From: Trifolium pratense
Lineage: Eukaryota > Streptophyta > Magnoliopsida > Fabales > Fabaceae
Reading direction: 5' to 3'
Assembly: GCF_020283565.1 (NCBI RefSeq)
Contig: NC_060062.1
Coordinates: forward strand, 28,828,251-28,892,250
DNA length: 64,000 nucleotides
Shown: positions 22,918 to 35,677 of the stretch, in pieces
Position numbering within the stretch: the first letter of the stretch is position 1
How the letters are laid out: every line of letters begins with the position of its first letter
Notes under the pieces: model-generated
What the model saw: only the letters and a program-made list of their open reading frames with translations
Databases searched by the model: none
What the model was told of the DNA's origin: nothing
Program-made: the position numbers and the translations under genes

Positions 22918-24879
22918 TTTGCTAATTTTTTTTTTTGACAATTATTATTTGCTAACCTTTTTTTTGAAGCATATTATTTGCTAACCTGTTACTCCAAATC
23001 CATATAATTGAACTGATTTTAATATACCATCGTTATCTTAAAAAAAAAATTAAAAAATCTAATTTTAATTTACATATCTTAAATATATTGTATCCTACAT
23101 TTTAAATAACTGACATACACAAGTTCTTCAATTTCCGAAGATAATGTAGAAGAATAGAACCATATGTGGCAACTTTTGTATGGCTTGCAATAACACTTTT
23201 AAAATCACTTTATACATAATAGGTTAAATTACATTGACCTCCCCTGAACTATGATGAAATATCACTCACACCCCCTCTATTTTTAAACATGACAATGACC
23301 TCCCCTATTTAGTCTTCCATGTAACAAAAACATCCCCTTCTAGGTAACTGTTTGTTTATACTCCGTTAAAATAAATTATAACTTTTTCTTTGAACATTGT
23401 TCAGGAAGATGAAAAGAAAGCTACACACATTGGAAACTACTATCTTTGAAATTTCCCTTCTTTCATTAACAAATTAACTTGAGGAAATTTCATAGGTGTT
23501 AAAATAGGTATCGACAAGTCTAAAACTTCAAAATTTCCCTATTTTCATTAGGTGAGCACTTTGGTACACGTCTTATGTGGATGTGTACCGGTACACTGTT
23601 GAGGTGTATAATTTTAATTGGTCCACGTATAATGATAATTTAACATGTCATTTAAAGACTTATTTAAATAGAAGTTTTCTAAATTACTCTTTTAATTTAC
23701 AAAAATTTCAAAATGAAGATTATTGTAATTTAGAAACCTTAAAAAAGAAAGTAAATATCTCGCCTCTCTCTCTCCTTTAATCTTGGATTCTGGTTTTAAC
23801 TTTGGTGAATTCTTCGGTACACATATTATGTGGATGTGTACCGGTACACTGCTGATGTGGTTAACAAGTAATATAGTAATTAATGCAGATTTGTCAACAA
23901 AAAAAAAATGCAGATTTTGTTTCGTTATTAAGTTTTTTATATTAAACACTACTTTTTAATATTGGCAAATGTATCCTTCCACAATAAATCAAATCATGCA
24001 TCATATCTTTCAACTTATATATGATTTTCAACAAGTTCAAATATTTTAATATTATTCTAATATCTTATAAATAATATTAATTTAGTATTTTGTATTTTCT
24101 TAAAAATTAAAATATAATTTTAATAACTTTTTTAATTATTCAAACAAAAAAAAAACTTTTAAAATTATTAATATGATTGATCCAACTACGATTTTAATAT
24201 TTCATTTTTTTTGATATTATTAGTTTATAAAGATAAATATTCATTTACCACCTAATCATTAGTGCATATAATTATTAAAAAATATTTATTTTTTAGTAAA
24301 AAAAACTTTAATTTTTTAATATGTTTATATATTTTATTGTAATATTTTTAATTTTTAGTGATTCGTTATATTTTACAGGGTTAAATAAGTTTGTTATCGA
24401 TACAAAATTACTAAATTTATTTTTTATCTTCATAAGAAAATGTCATGTTTTGATCCCCACAAAATGTTTATGCATGCAATTTTGGTCATGTTGTAAAGTT
24501 AAAGTTAATGTATATTTCTGATGATTTTGCAAATATGTATAGCGCATTATAAAAAGTTTGTCCAAAAGTAAGGAGCACAAAATTTGATTTCTAGGTCAAA
24601 ATATCCATTACTTTTATCTTGATATTTTGATTTAGAAAATTCATATTTAATTCGTCTCATATTAAAAAATACTAAAGTTTTGTAAATGAACTTTTGATAT
24701 TGTTCGACATGCTTGGTTGTCGAAATTTAAATTCATAAGTTATTGTCAATCAAGTGATATTAAACGACTTGAATGATAAAAATTGAATTACTTAATAAAG
24801 TAAGTATAATTAGTTAAGTTTGCTTATGAACTATGTTTTAAGTTGAAGGGTTTGATCTAAAATTTTTTATTTCTGTTGA

Positions 24880-25520
24880 CACAATAGTCATTTCATTTGA
24901 ACTAAGTTTTTTTAAGTCATAGTTAATCTAACTAGTTGAGGTTGAATTGTTTGATTTTAGAATTTGAATTCTTAAGTGTTTCTCATTCCCACTTGGTCAA
25001 GTTGAATAGTGAGATTGAGAATGTTTGATCTCCTTAGTTCCTTTCAGTCTAATTGGTTGTGACTTAACAATCCTTTCATAATAACTAGGTTTTTGGTGTA
25101 ATAATTCGTCCAACAATATGAGATTGAACTGTTAGCTAGAATGTTGAAATTCAACTTTTTAAGTGTTTATCATTTCAATTAGGTCAAGTTGAATAAATTA
25201 ATTGAGATGAATTGATTCCCTCACAGTTGAGAAAATTAGTTGAGACTTAACACTCATTTTATATGAATTACGTTTCTTGAGTCATAGTTAATCTAACTAG
25301 TTGATGTTGAACTGTTACATTGTCAACATTTAAATTCTTAAGTGTTTTACATTTCAATTTGGTCAATTTATTTCTTTAGTTCTTATCGGTAGAATTGGTA
25401 GCAACTTAATAATTTTTTTCTGATAACTAGGTTTTTGATTCACAGGTAATCCAATTAGTTGACATAGAAATGTTATATTGCTAAAAATTTAAATGTCATG
25501 TGTCTCGTTCTAATTAGGTG
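24880..25520. repeat. Degenerate tandem repeats inside the third MULE
   Basis: About three to four divergent units of roughly 190 bp, recognisable by recurring 'aatctaactagttga', 'aaattcttaagtg' and 'ttcaatt(a/t)ggtcaa' strings. Inverted relatives occur at 32960-33190, in the right arm of the second MULE. They are probably subterminal repeats of the family. Confidence 0.6.
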
Positions 25521-26129
25521 GTATTGAATTGTTTGAGAAAAAAATTAAAATCAAACACGTACAATACAACTGAAGTTGTCCTGTCAAGTCCCTTAAATTT
25601 TAGCAGATCAAACGCACCCTTAATCATAATTGGTAGAATTAATCTTTTTTTTTTTTTTTTAAAGAATCACACACTACATGAAAACCTCAATTTTCTAATA
25701 AAACTTGTTGAGGGATTAAGTAAGAAAAGTCCTCAAACTTATTAGGGGGTTTCTATGGTACATATGAAAAAATTCAATCTACCGGTACATTAGATCAATT
25801 AATTAATAAATTAATAATTATTTATTAAATCAAAAAATTATTTGCCGACTATTGTATTACAGAGATAATAATTTCATAAGAAAAGACACAATTTCAATGT
25901 TTTATAAGCAATACACAAACGTTTTTACATTTTTTCATAAAAAAAAATCAATATTGACTATCATGAGTGATAAAAATTATATTTTTTTTATAATTTTGAT
26001 AAATAGTATTTAGTTATTATAATATTTTAAATGATAAAAAATGATTTCTTTCAGAAAAATATTCATTTACCTAATAATTTAACGATCTAATATAATATTC
26101 ATTTACCTAATAGAGGTCTGGATAGGGTT

Positions 26130-26405
26130 CAATTTGAAAGCGACTCGTAGGTGTTGACTGAAGCTATTCGAACGAGGCGTAGTGGTAATTCGGAATTTAG
26201 TTTAATTGTTGCTGATATTATCCAAATTATGTTATCGTGTATAAACTTTGAAGTGAAGTTTGTTAGGAGACGAGCGAATATGGTTGCTCATTCACTTGCT
26301 CGAGCGGCCAATTCTTGGGCTAGTTTTCGTAGATTTGAGATTATTCCCTTATGTATTGAACATTTACTAGTTAATGAAAGACGTTAAGTTTGTTTGATTA
26401 AACAA
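26130..26405 (+). mobile_element. LINE RNase H fragment
   Basis: One frame reads FESDS, then VLTEAIRTRRSGNSEFSLIV, then FVRRRANMVAHSLARAANSW and ends LLVNERR. This is the end of a LINE RNase H-like domain (the ...N.VAH.LAR motif). The 3' end with 'tttgattaaacaataaa' matches the LINE copy at 42975-43176, so both come from one family. It is 5'-truncated and dead. Confidence 0.7.
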
Positions 26406-26432
26406 TAAAATAATTTGAAGGAATATTTTTAG

Positions 26433-26632
26433 TAAAGGGTAATTTTGGTAGAAACTCTCAAATATCTCAAATATTGTACAAAAAAAATATTTGAGAGTTT
26501 CTACAAAAAAAATATATACATTTGAGAGAGTTTAAAAAAAAAAAAGTACCGCATATATAATATTTGAGAGAGTTTTTTAAAAAATATATAACATTTGAGA
26601 TATTTGAGAGTTTCTACCAAAATTACCCTTTA
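26433..26632. mobile_element. Small MITE with perfect 40-bp inverted repeats
   Basis: The first 40 bp (from taaagggtaattttggtaga) are the exact reverse complement of the last 40 bp. The 120-bp centre contains further 'atttgagag' repeats. The TSD is not clear. A transcript would fold into a tight hairpin. Confidence 0.75.
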
Positions 26633-26703
26633 TTACAAATATTTCCCCACCTCCCCTTCCCTCCATCTACGTCGAACCAAACATACTCTAAAGGAAAATG
26701 CTA

Positions 26704-26853
26704 CTCCATCCGATCCTATATATAAGAAAACGTTTATTTATTAGATTTATTGTAAAATTGATGTATCTAGATAACATTATAGTCTAGATACATCAACTTT
26801 ACATTGAATTTAAAAATAAATTTTTTCTTATATATAGGATCGGGGGGGGGGGG
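26704..26853. mobile_element. Short Stowaway-like MITE, right end lost in a G-run
   Basis: Left end ctccatccgatcctatatata with TA before it. The right side has the matching tatatataggatcgg and then a run of G up to 26853, where the solo LTR begins. A related intact copy is at 50448-50593. Confidence 0.65.
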
Positions 26854-29542
26854 TGTAACGCCCCAAAAATTAGGATTCATTTTATTTAATTTAGTTGTTG
26901 TGGTGTTGATTGACGATGTTTATGTGGTGTTGATTGACGGTATTTATTTAATTATTTTGTGGCGAATAATTAAATAATTGATAGATGAAAATAATGACGT
27001 TGCTAATTAGAAAATAAATGAGTAGAATAATGTTGGTGAACTAAAATAAAATAAAAGAAAAAGAAGTAGAAAAATTAGATAATGAGGTGTTGAGAGCAAT
27101 GAGGAGAGGGGGTGTGAATAAGATAGTAGTAAAAATAAAAATAAAAAAAAACCATGATTTTAATTTTAATAAATTCACTTTAATTGTATTAAAAAGTTTG
27201 TTTCTTAGAATTAAGTGGTTTAAAGTGGGTAAGGTTAAGAAGAGTTAGGATAGTGATACAAACAAGAAAACAAACACACAAAAAATAGTGCTAGTGGGTG
27301 AGAGAAAAGAGAGAGAGCTCATGGGAGAGTGAAGAGAAGCAAAGGAAGGAAAAGCTTAACCTCAATTTATGGAGTTCACTACAATCCAAGTAAGGGAGCT
27401 TTATACTCTTGAAAACTCTGAATTCAATAGGCATACTTTGTATTGATTATGTATGTGCTTAAGTTGTTGTTCTTATACTTCCTCCTACCATTACGTGATG
27501 TTGTTGTTGTTATTGTTGTTGTTGTTGTTTCAATACTTATTCTTAATTTCGATTTCATAATTTGTTATGATAATATTTTTATGCTTTTGTTGTTGCTGCA
27601 ATTCGTGTTCCGATGTTGAGTAAAATAAAACTATGGATTGGTGTTGTTCTTGAGAAATTCAAATAATGAGGTTTTTGGGAATTTGATGATAATTCTAAAG
27701 AAACATTTCATAACGTGTTGAGCATCAAATACGATTCTAAGGCAATTCTAGGATTTTTCTAGGTCGAGAGAATGTCAAAACCGAAGCTTTTGAACAACCA
27801 TCAATGGAGTTTTTGTGTAAAAATTCGTGTGAAGCTTTTGTTATGTAAAACATTTGATTCGAGTGTCTTTTCTAAAAATAAATACCGGGTATCTTTCTAA
27901 AATTGAGTGGGGATCAAAACGGTATAAAGAAGGTTGTTTTTCGTTGAGGAATGAGAGAGAACGAGTCGGGTCGAGAAACCGGGTCGAGCGACCCGTTTTG
28001 CAGTGAAACGGGTGAAGGAGATGAACAGTGCGCGAGTGGCCTCGCCCACTCGCAGCACCGGCGCGTGAGGGCACGTGGGAGCTCAGGAGATTTCGAAATA
28101 TTTTTATTCTTTTTCCATAAAATAGTAAATAATTTTCTTGAAATTTTGGTACCTCTTTGGTAATTTTTGGACACTTGTAGCTATTTTTAATTAATTATTT
28201 GGAGTAAAAAGATGATTAAAAATATTATAATCTTGTGAAAATTTCCCAAAATTTTATGAAGGGTATTTTAAATATTTTGGAACCCTCTGGTATACCTCAC
28301 TCTCCCTGGTTTTATATGCTATTAAGATTTGAATTTATCTCTTAATTTTTATTAATTAAATTGACTTAAAATTCATAACTTTCGTCGGTAAACTAAATCA
28401 AGATGATTTGGGTTATGAGTATTGTTAAAAAGGAGTAATAGGTTGTTGTTTTGGAGAGGAGTGAATGATTAATTGAGTTATGAAGTTTTAGTTGGTGTTG
28501 TAATCGAAGTTGCTAATAATTGTTGTGTATCGGTGTTGTTTAAGTCGTTGCTCGTTGATAGTAATTGTGTTGTTTGAATTGTCGTTTCGTTAAATAATGA
28601 TGTTGAGTTACGTGGTTATAACGATGTTGAATTATCTATTTTAATGATGTTGGAGTTCTGCCGAAATTATGATGTTGTAATTGTTATTGTTGTAGTTGCT
28701 TATGGACATTGTTTATTGATGTTGTTATAATGATGATGAAGTTGTCTATCGAAGTTGTTAAATGATGTTGTCTATTGACGTTGCTTATTATAACATGACA
28801 TGCATTCATTCATATGTCTAATGACGTTGCTTATTGAAGTTGTATAAATCATGTTGAAAATGACGTTGCCTAATGAAGTTGAAAATGACGTTGCTTATAA
28901 TGATGTTGATCCTCTATGATGTAAAACTAGAAATGACGTTGTTATTGGTACCACATGCATGTAGCGAGTCTAGGCGCATTGCATGCATTTTAATTATATT
29001 TATTTATTTAAATGTTGTTGTTATTTCTCTTTAGTTAATTAACGATTGATGATTGTGGTTGACTGATGAATGTGCGTGGTCATCCGCTTAGGTGGTCTTG
29101 TTGTTGTTGTTTACGATGTTGTTAGTTATTGCGTTGTTTTAATTCAGTTACTTTCTTGATGTATTTTGACTCACATTTACATTCCCCCTTCTGGCTTGGC
29201 CCTACGGTGTGCAACCGTAGATTTTCAAGTAGGATACGAATCATAGATGGTGTGTTCGGATCGCTGTTGCTTTGCTATTTATTTGGAGTCGCTCTGTTAG
29301 GATGTTGTTGGGAGAAACTTTTATTTAATTATGTTGTTAAATTTTTATAACAATTGAACTATGTCACTTGATTCAGTATTTTCAATTCGGACTTTGAAAC
29401 TTATATTATTTTTGTATTTTCCGCTGCATGATTTTTAATCATTTGACGAATTAGTTAATTGGAGTAAGTGTGACATCCTTATTAAATAAATGAAATTAAT
29501 TTTTTTGAAAATAAAATAAAGGGGTAAATTAAGGGTGTTACA
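26854..29542. mobile_element. Solo LTR, probably Ty3/gypsy
   Basis: Starts tgtaacgcccc and ends gggtgttaca, the classic TG...CA ends with extended inverted repeat. It is flanked by ggggg on both sides (26849-26853 and 29543-29547), a 5-bp TSD. It is about 2.7 kb long with no polyprotein ORF, no internal LTR boundary and no second LTR, so it is a solo LTR left by recombination. It has a (TTG)n stretch near 27490-27530, a GC-rich patch at 27960-28085, and a late 'tattttccgctgcatg' segment of the kind seen near LTR 3' ends. Confidence 0.8.
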
Positions 29543-29796
29543 GGGGGTGTATTTAGTAAGAATTTTTTGATGCAAGAAAAAGAAGAATGATACCCACAAC
29601 CTAAAACAAAAAAAATCCAACCGCCGGAAATTGAAAAACCTCGAAATTACATATATGAAATAAAAATATGATAAGGATGTCAAGCAAAAAATTATACATA
29701 TTAAAACCCTTTTGTCAATTTCACAAAAAAAAAAAAAACCATTTTGAATTTTTTGTAAATTAAAAATCTCATCTCATCTAAAACATCTCATCTCAT

Positions 29797-29798
<2 letters not shown>

Positions 29799-29836
<38 letters not shown>
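29799..29836. repeat. Long poly-T tract
   Basis: About 36 consecutive T after three 'ctcat' repeats. It could be the tail of a minus-strand retroinsertion or simple slippage; no element body could be linked to it. Confidence 0.7.
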
Positions 29837-29840
<4 letters not shown>

Positions 29841-31225
29841 ACATCTCTTTTTATTTTGACAAAAGGCAATTTAGGAAATTTCTTTAATTTCCATTTTAAA
29901 ATTTTTGTAAATTAAAAGAGTAATTTAGGAAATTTCTATTGAAAGAAGTCTTGAAATGACATGTTAAATTATTATTACATGTGGACCAATTAAAATTATA
30001 CACCTTAACAATGTACCGGTACACGTCCACATAAGATGTGTACCGGAGTGCTCACCTTTAACTTTTAATATATGTATTTTTTTTCCATCAATTTCTATTT
30101 TTTTTTGTAATTATAGCACCCATTGAATTCAGTCTGATCTCTTTTTTTTCCATTAAGTTTATATTTTTATTTGATATCTGCAATTTCGTGATTTTTCAAT
30201 GTCTGACCAATGGATTTTTTTTTTAGGCTATGGGTGTTGGATTTTTTGTTTTAGGTTTATTAAGTATTAGGGGTCATAGAAAATTGCCCTTATTTTTGTT
30301 TTTTCTAGTGGGGTTAGGATGAAACACGAAACTAAAGAATTTTGAAACCGAAAATTAAAGAGAATAGAAATCTCATGATAAATTTGAACTGGCTTAGTTT
30401 AAGACAAAAATTTGAGAGTAGAAACCGTATATTTGCCATGATACCATGATTATATATTGAAGGGTCGTATTTCTGAAAATCAAAGTTGAAAGATGTTGTT
30501 AATTTTTGTTTAGAAAAATAGTATTTTTTAAGAAAATTAAAGTCGAAAGGTGTTGTTAATTTTTTCTTTCCGCGGTCATGATTAGTACATTATATGAATA
30601 TTTGTTACTAAAGTTTAATTTTTCTTTAACAAAAGATGAATTAAATATGAATTTATTAGTTATTTGCACATAAACTTTAATATATATTTACGGTTGAACC
30701 ATTAATATATATAATTATTAAAATACATTTTTTTTTACAAAAAAACTTATAATTCTTAATATGTTTATACATTATTGTAATACTGTTAATTTTTAGTGTT
30801 TCCTAATATATTTTATTGGTTAAATAAATTTAATTTTTTGTCTTCATAAAAATATGTCATGCTTTCATCCCTACAAATTGTTGATGCATGCAATTATCGC
30901 CATGTTGTTAAGTTGATGTGTATTTATGATAATTTTGCAAATACATGTTGAACATTATAAAAAGTTTGTTCAAAAATAAGGAGCTCAATATTTGGTTTTT
31001 AAGTCAAAATATTTGTTACTTTTATCTTCATATTTTGATTTCAAAAACTCATATTTAATTCATTTTATTTTGAAAAATGCTAAAGTTTTGTAAATGAACT
31101 TTTTAGATTGTTCTATAAATGTTTGATTGTCGAAATTTAAATTCATAAGTTATTGTTAGTTCAATTAGGTGATATTGAACGACTTCATTGAGAATATTAG
31201 AAATCCTTAATGAAAGTAAGTATAA

Positions 31226-31505
31226 TTATAATGATAGTAATTTTGAAAGAAATCAAACTTGAAAGATGTTGTTAACTTTTGTTTATAAAGATAGTATTTT
31301 TGAAAAAAATCGAAGTTGAAAGATGTTGTTGATTTTTGTTTAGAAAGGTAGTAATTTTAAAGAAAGTCAAAGTTGAAAGATATTGTTGATTTTTGTTTAG
31401 AAATATAGTATTTTTGAAGAAAATCGAAGTTGAAAGATATTGTTGATTTTTAGAATGGTAGTATTTCTGAAGAAAATCAAAAATGAAATATGTTAATTTT
31501 TGTTT
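31226..31505. repeat. 60-bp minisatellite
   Basis: About five tandem units of roughly 60 bp with the core 'gttgaaagatgttgttga' and 'tttgtttagaaa.atagta'. Two more units lie at 30475-30565, about 700 bp upstream. The array is inside the second MULE. Minus-strand ORFs over it are repeats without protein meaning. Confidence 0.8.
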
Positions 31506-31680
31506 ACTATGATGGCAGAATGACATTAAGGAATAAAGTTGGGATTTTGTTTTACATCTTTACTTTTATTACTTTAACAAGATGATTATTTGTCTTGTTG
31601 GTAAGTTGTATGTGTTGTTAACGTATGGTCATGGGTTCTGATTCTAATCCAGATAAATTATAATACAGACAACTTCATTA

Positions 31681-32045
<365 letters not shown>

Positions 32046-34774
32046 GTGAAGGCGGTCCACCATAGCATTAGCCTTCTAATCCATCCTAGGCCAAATTTTG
32101 TTTTACTATTTTTTTACTAAATTTTTAGTCTTTACAAAATTAGAATCTTTTGGTCTAGTGGTGAAAGGTTTGGGTAGTCGCTTGAGGTCATGGGGTAGTG
32201 GTAAAAATGTCTATTTGGATTAAATTATTTCTAAACTTATAAAAAAAAATAACTTATGCAAATAAATAATTGTTAAATCTCAACTATAACTGAAGTAACA
32301 GTTACTTAAAATTTCTTCATGAACCAATTTTTATTTTGCTTTTATTTTTTAGCTTATGAAAAATATTTTTTACAAACAACTAAACTTTGATTTATAAGTT
32401 GCTTAAAAAAATATTAATTTACAAGTTTTCCCTAGTGAAAATGGTGAAGGCTAACATGCACAAATGTCTTAAGTGGTGCACGTGTGCTTGTTAAAATTAT
32501 ACAAAATTCACCGTTGGATTGAAAGTTTATATCATATAGATCATTCATACAAATTTTTCATAAATTCTTTGACAAGCTTATAAATAATATATAAGAGCTT
32601 ATTTATTTTTCCAAGTTTAAAAATAAGTCAATCCAACAGTCCATAAGTTTTATCCTTAAATCATATTTAACCCTACAAACCTACTAATTTCAAAAATCCT
32701 AACTCAACTCTTAACGCCGATATTAAATCATATTTCAATTAGATTGTTCAAAATCACTTAATTGGGATGACATACAGTAGATACTTAGAAATTGTAATTT
32801 TGATAATCTAATGGTTAGTCGAACAGATTGTGGTACCATCCGCGGGATTTCTGTAAATACCTGAAATGGAATGATGGCAGAAAGAATTTCGATACAAGCA
32901 TAACGACTTTGACAAGGGAAATCAATTTTCTATGAAACAATTCAATACCACCTAGTTGGAATGACACACGTATGATTCAAATTTTTGACAATATAAACGC
33001 TTCAATATCAACTAGTTTGATTAATTGTTATTCAAAAAACCTAGTTATCAAGAACTGATAATTAAGTCTCTACCAATTCATTTTTTTTTGTCAATAGTCT
33101 CTACCAATTCTACCATAAGAACTAAGGAAATAAATTGACCAAATTGAAATAAAAATATTTAAGAATTTAAATGTCGACAATCTAACGGTTCAACATCAAC
33201 TAATTAGATTAGCTATTACAATAAAATATTTAAGCATATTAAAAAATTTAAGTTTTTTTGTACAAAAAAATAATTATATGTGTTAATGGTTAAACAGTAA
33301 ATAAATATTAAACTTTGTAAATTAATAATATTAAAAAAAATGAAAGAAAATAATAATATAAAAAAATTGTTTAAATAATACGTTTTTTTTTTTTATAGAA
33401 AATACAATGTGTTGAGTGTTGTTAAAATACTAAAATTATATTATTTTAAAGGATATTAAATAATATTAAATTATTTGAATCTTGTTAAAAAAATGTGACA
33501 TAGATTAAAAGATTTGATGCATGTTTTGATTTATTGTGGAACATGATTGATTGACTATATTTATGTGAATGATACATTTATAAATATTAAAAAGTTGTGT
33601 CTAATGATGAAAACTTAATAAAGAAACGAAATCTACATTAAATGGTTGACACCTATTAACCACCTCAGCGGTGTACCGGTACACATCCACATAATATGTA
33701 TACCGAAGAATTCACATTTTCATTAACACAAACAATTTTTTGTTCCTTTTCCTTTTTGCAATCTTTCATTAAAATAGGTATTGACAATTCTAAAACTTGA
33801 GGAAATTTGAGATTTACACATGCAATTGCCTCTATTTCAATGTTTGGATGCTATTCCTGTTCCGCAAATTGAGTCGTGGTCTGCGTTTGTCATCATACGA
33901 AAGATTACAATTTTGTTCCGAGCCGTGCTGTATGGCACGACGGCACCCAGCGACGAACTGCACGACATGGTCTTTTGTATATAAATTCGGTGCAGGTATA
34001 TTAGTATTTGTTTGTCAAAGTGCATGTGCGTATTCTTACAGTAATTAATATTTATTAGTCTAACAAAAATATAACAAGGGGACTAGTCCACAAAAATAAT
34101 TATTTTAAGAAAAAAATAACTTTGTTCATATTCTCTGATTTCATATCTAAACAAAAAATAACTTTTTACATTGGCCAAATAACTAATAATTATAGATTAG
34201 ATTTATCAATTATTCAATAAATTTTAAAAGTAATTTTTTACTTATAATTAAAACCGAATGGAGCACACCAATCATTAGTTGGTTTAGTGATGATTATCGT
34301 TGGATACCTTAACTAACCCCGAACCACCGTCAATGAGTAATTTAATTTGATGATTTAATAATTCTATATTTTTTTAAGAAGTTAAATTAGTTCATCCAAA
34401 TTAACATTATTAGATTAGAGAGAATCGAACTTGAAACATTAAGGAGAAACTATTATTACCGGACCAACCAAAGTGGATTCAATACATAATAATATATTAA
34501 TTAATGCACTAGTGGTTAAAATCATTATGAATTAATTGAAATTAGAATAGAAAACCAAATAGCCAAGGACCTTGGCCCAAGGTAAATGAAACATATCGTG
34601 CAACTTGCACGACAACAGTGCCTCGTGCACTTTAGCATTTCTCTTTTGTTCCTTTATACAACTCAATTTCTAATCAACGGTTCAATTACATTTTATATGC
34701 CTTCACTCCATTATTGTTGTTTGCTAAAATTTTAGAATTTTTTTTAACAGATGCTTAACACCGTTAAGGTCAGG

Positions 34775-35291
34775 TACCGGTACGCGTATGGTACTCCCAT
34801 GGTACGTACCCTCAAAGTACCGAGTTTTTTTGTTTGTTTTTTCATGTGGGTACACGCGTGGTACTTCCGGGGTACGCGCGTGGTACTCTCAGGGTACACA
34901 CGTGGTACATATTTCATCAAAAACTATTCTTTTTTTTTTTTGCAACACTTTCCAATCCCATTCTTCTTTTATTTGTTTATTTTTTTAATAAAGATTCATT
35001 TTAGTTTAAAATTAGAATCAATTCAGTCTCCTTCCCTTTTTATTTATTTTTAAAAGTAGAGCCGCGTAGTCTTACTACTACTCCTAATTTCCTAAACGTG
35101 TAAACCACAATACTTTTAAAGTTTGCTATTTTTTATGTTTAATTATTTTTTTAAGAATATAATTTTATTATTTTAAGTATATAACTATATTAAAAAAAAT
35201 TATACAAGCGTACCCGTATCTTAATTTTTCTAAAAATACCGTACCACGTACCGGTACCGGATACCGGTACCGTACCCGCACCTGTGCAACA
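34775..35291. mobile_element. GTAC-rich MITE-like element, copy C
   Basis: Bounded by aaggtcagg (34766-34774) and taggtcagg (35292-35300), 8 of 9 identical. The right end contains the same 'accggataccggtaccgtac' string as copy A. The left end is rich in repeated GGTACxCxCGTGGTAC units. It splits the right terminal repeat region of the outer MULE, so it is younger than that element. Confidence 0.65.
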
Positions 35292-35677
35292 TAGGTCAGG
35301 GGAGGTCATTGTCAAGCTTAAAAATAGAGGGGAGTGTAAGTGACATTTCAACATACCTCAGGGGAGGTCGGTGTAATTTTCCCTATATAATAAAAAGAAA
35401 ATAAATAATTTAACGCCTTATATTTTAGTGCGAAATGTAGATGACAAAGTATTGGGTGTGTGGCAAGTGACAATCACTTTAACATGTTCTGATGTGGTAC
35501 CAAATGAATGGAATATTGTATATCATAGACTCATAGTAATAGTTGCTACAAAAAAAATCATAGTAATAGTAATAGCAATTAAAATTTTTAAATAAAAACT
35601 TCCAAAAAGATAACTCTACTAAACAATTTGGGCATATGAGAAAACAAAACTCATCAAAATTCCTACTTGCCAACCAT

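Larger units (their letters stand above)
23804..30056. mobile_element. Third MULE, same family, inserted in the second
   Basis: Perfect 9-bp TSD tttaacttt at 23795-23803 and 30057-30065. Its ends are the same two end types as the surrounding element but swapped: ggtgaattcttcggtacac on the left, and ggtgagcactccggtacac on the right read in reverse. It is therefore the same family in opposite orientation. It contains a tandem array (24880-25520), a LINE scrap, two MITEs, a solo LTR and a T-run. Confidence 0.75.

Noticed and set aside
27841..28174. Overlapping ORFs in a GC-richer patch
   Set aside because: They lie in a solo LTR, occur on both strands and match no domain I know.
31272..31526. 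Minus-strand ORF with a 20-residue repeating pattern
   Set aside because: It follows a 60-bp minisatellite in a transposon; the periodicity comes from the DNA repeat.
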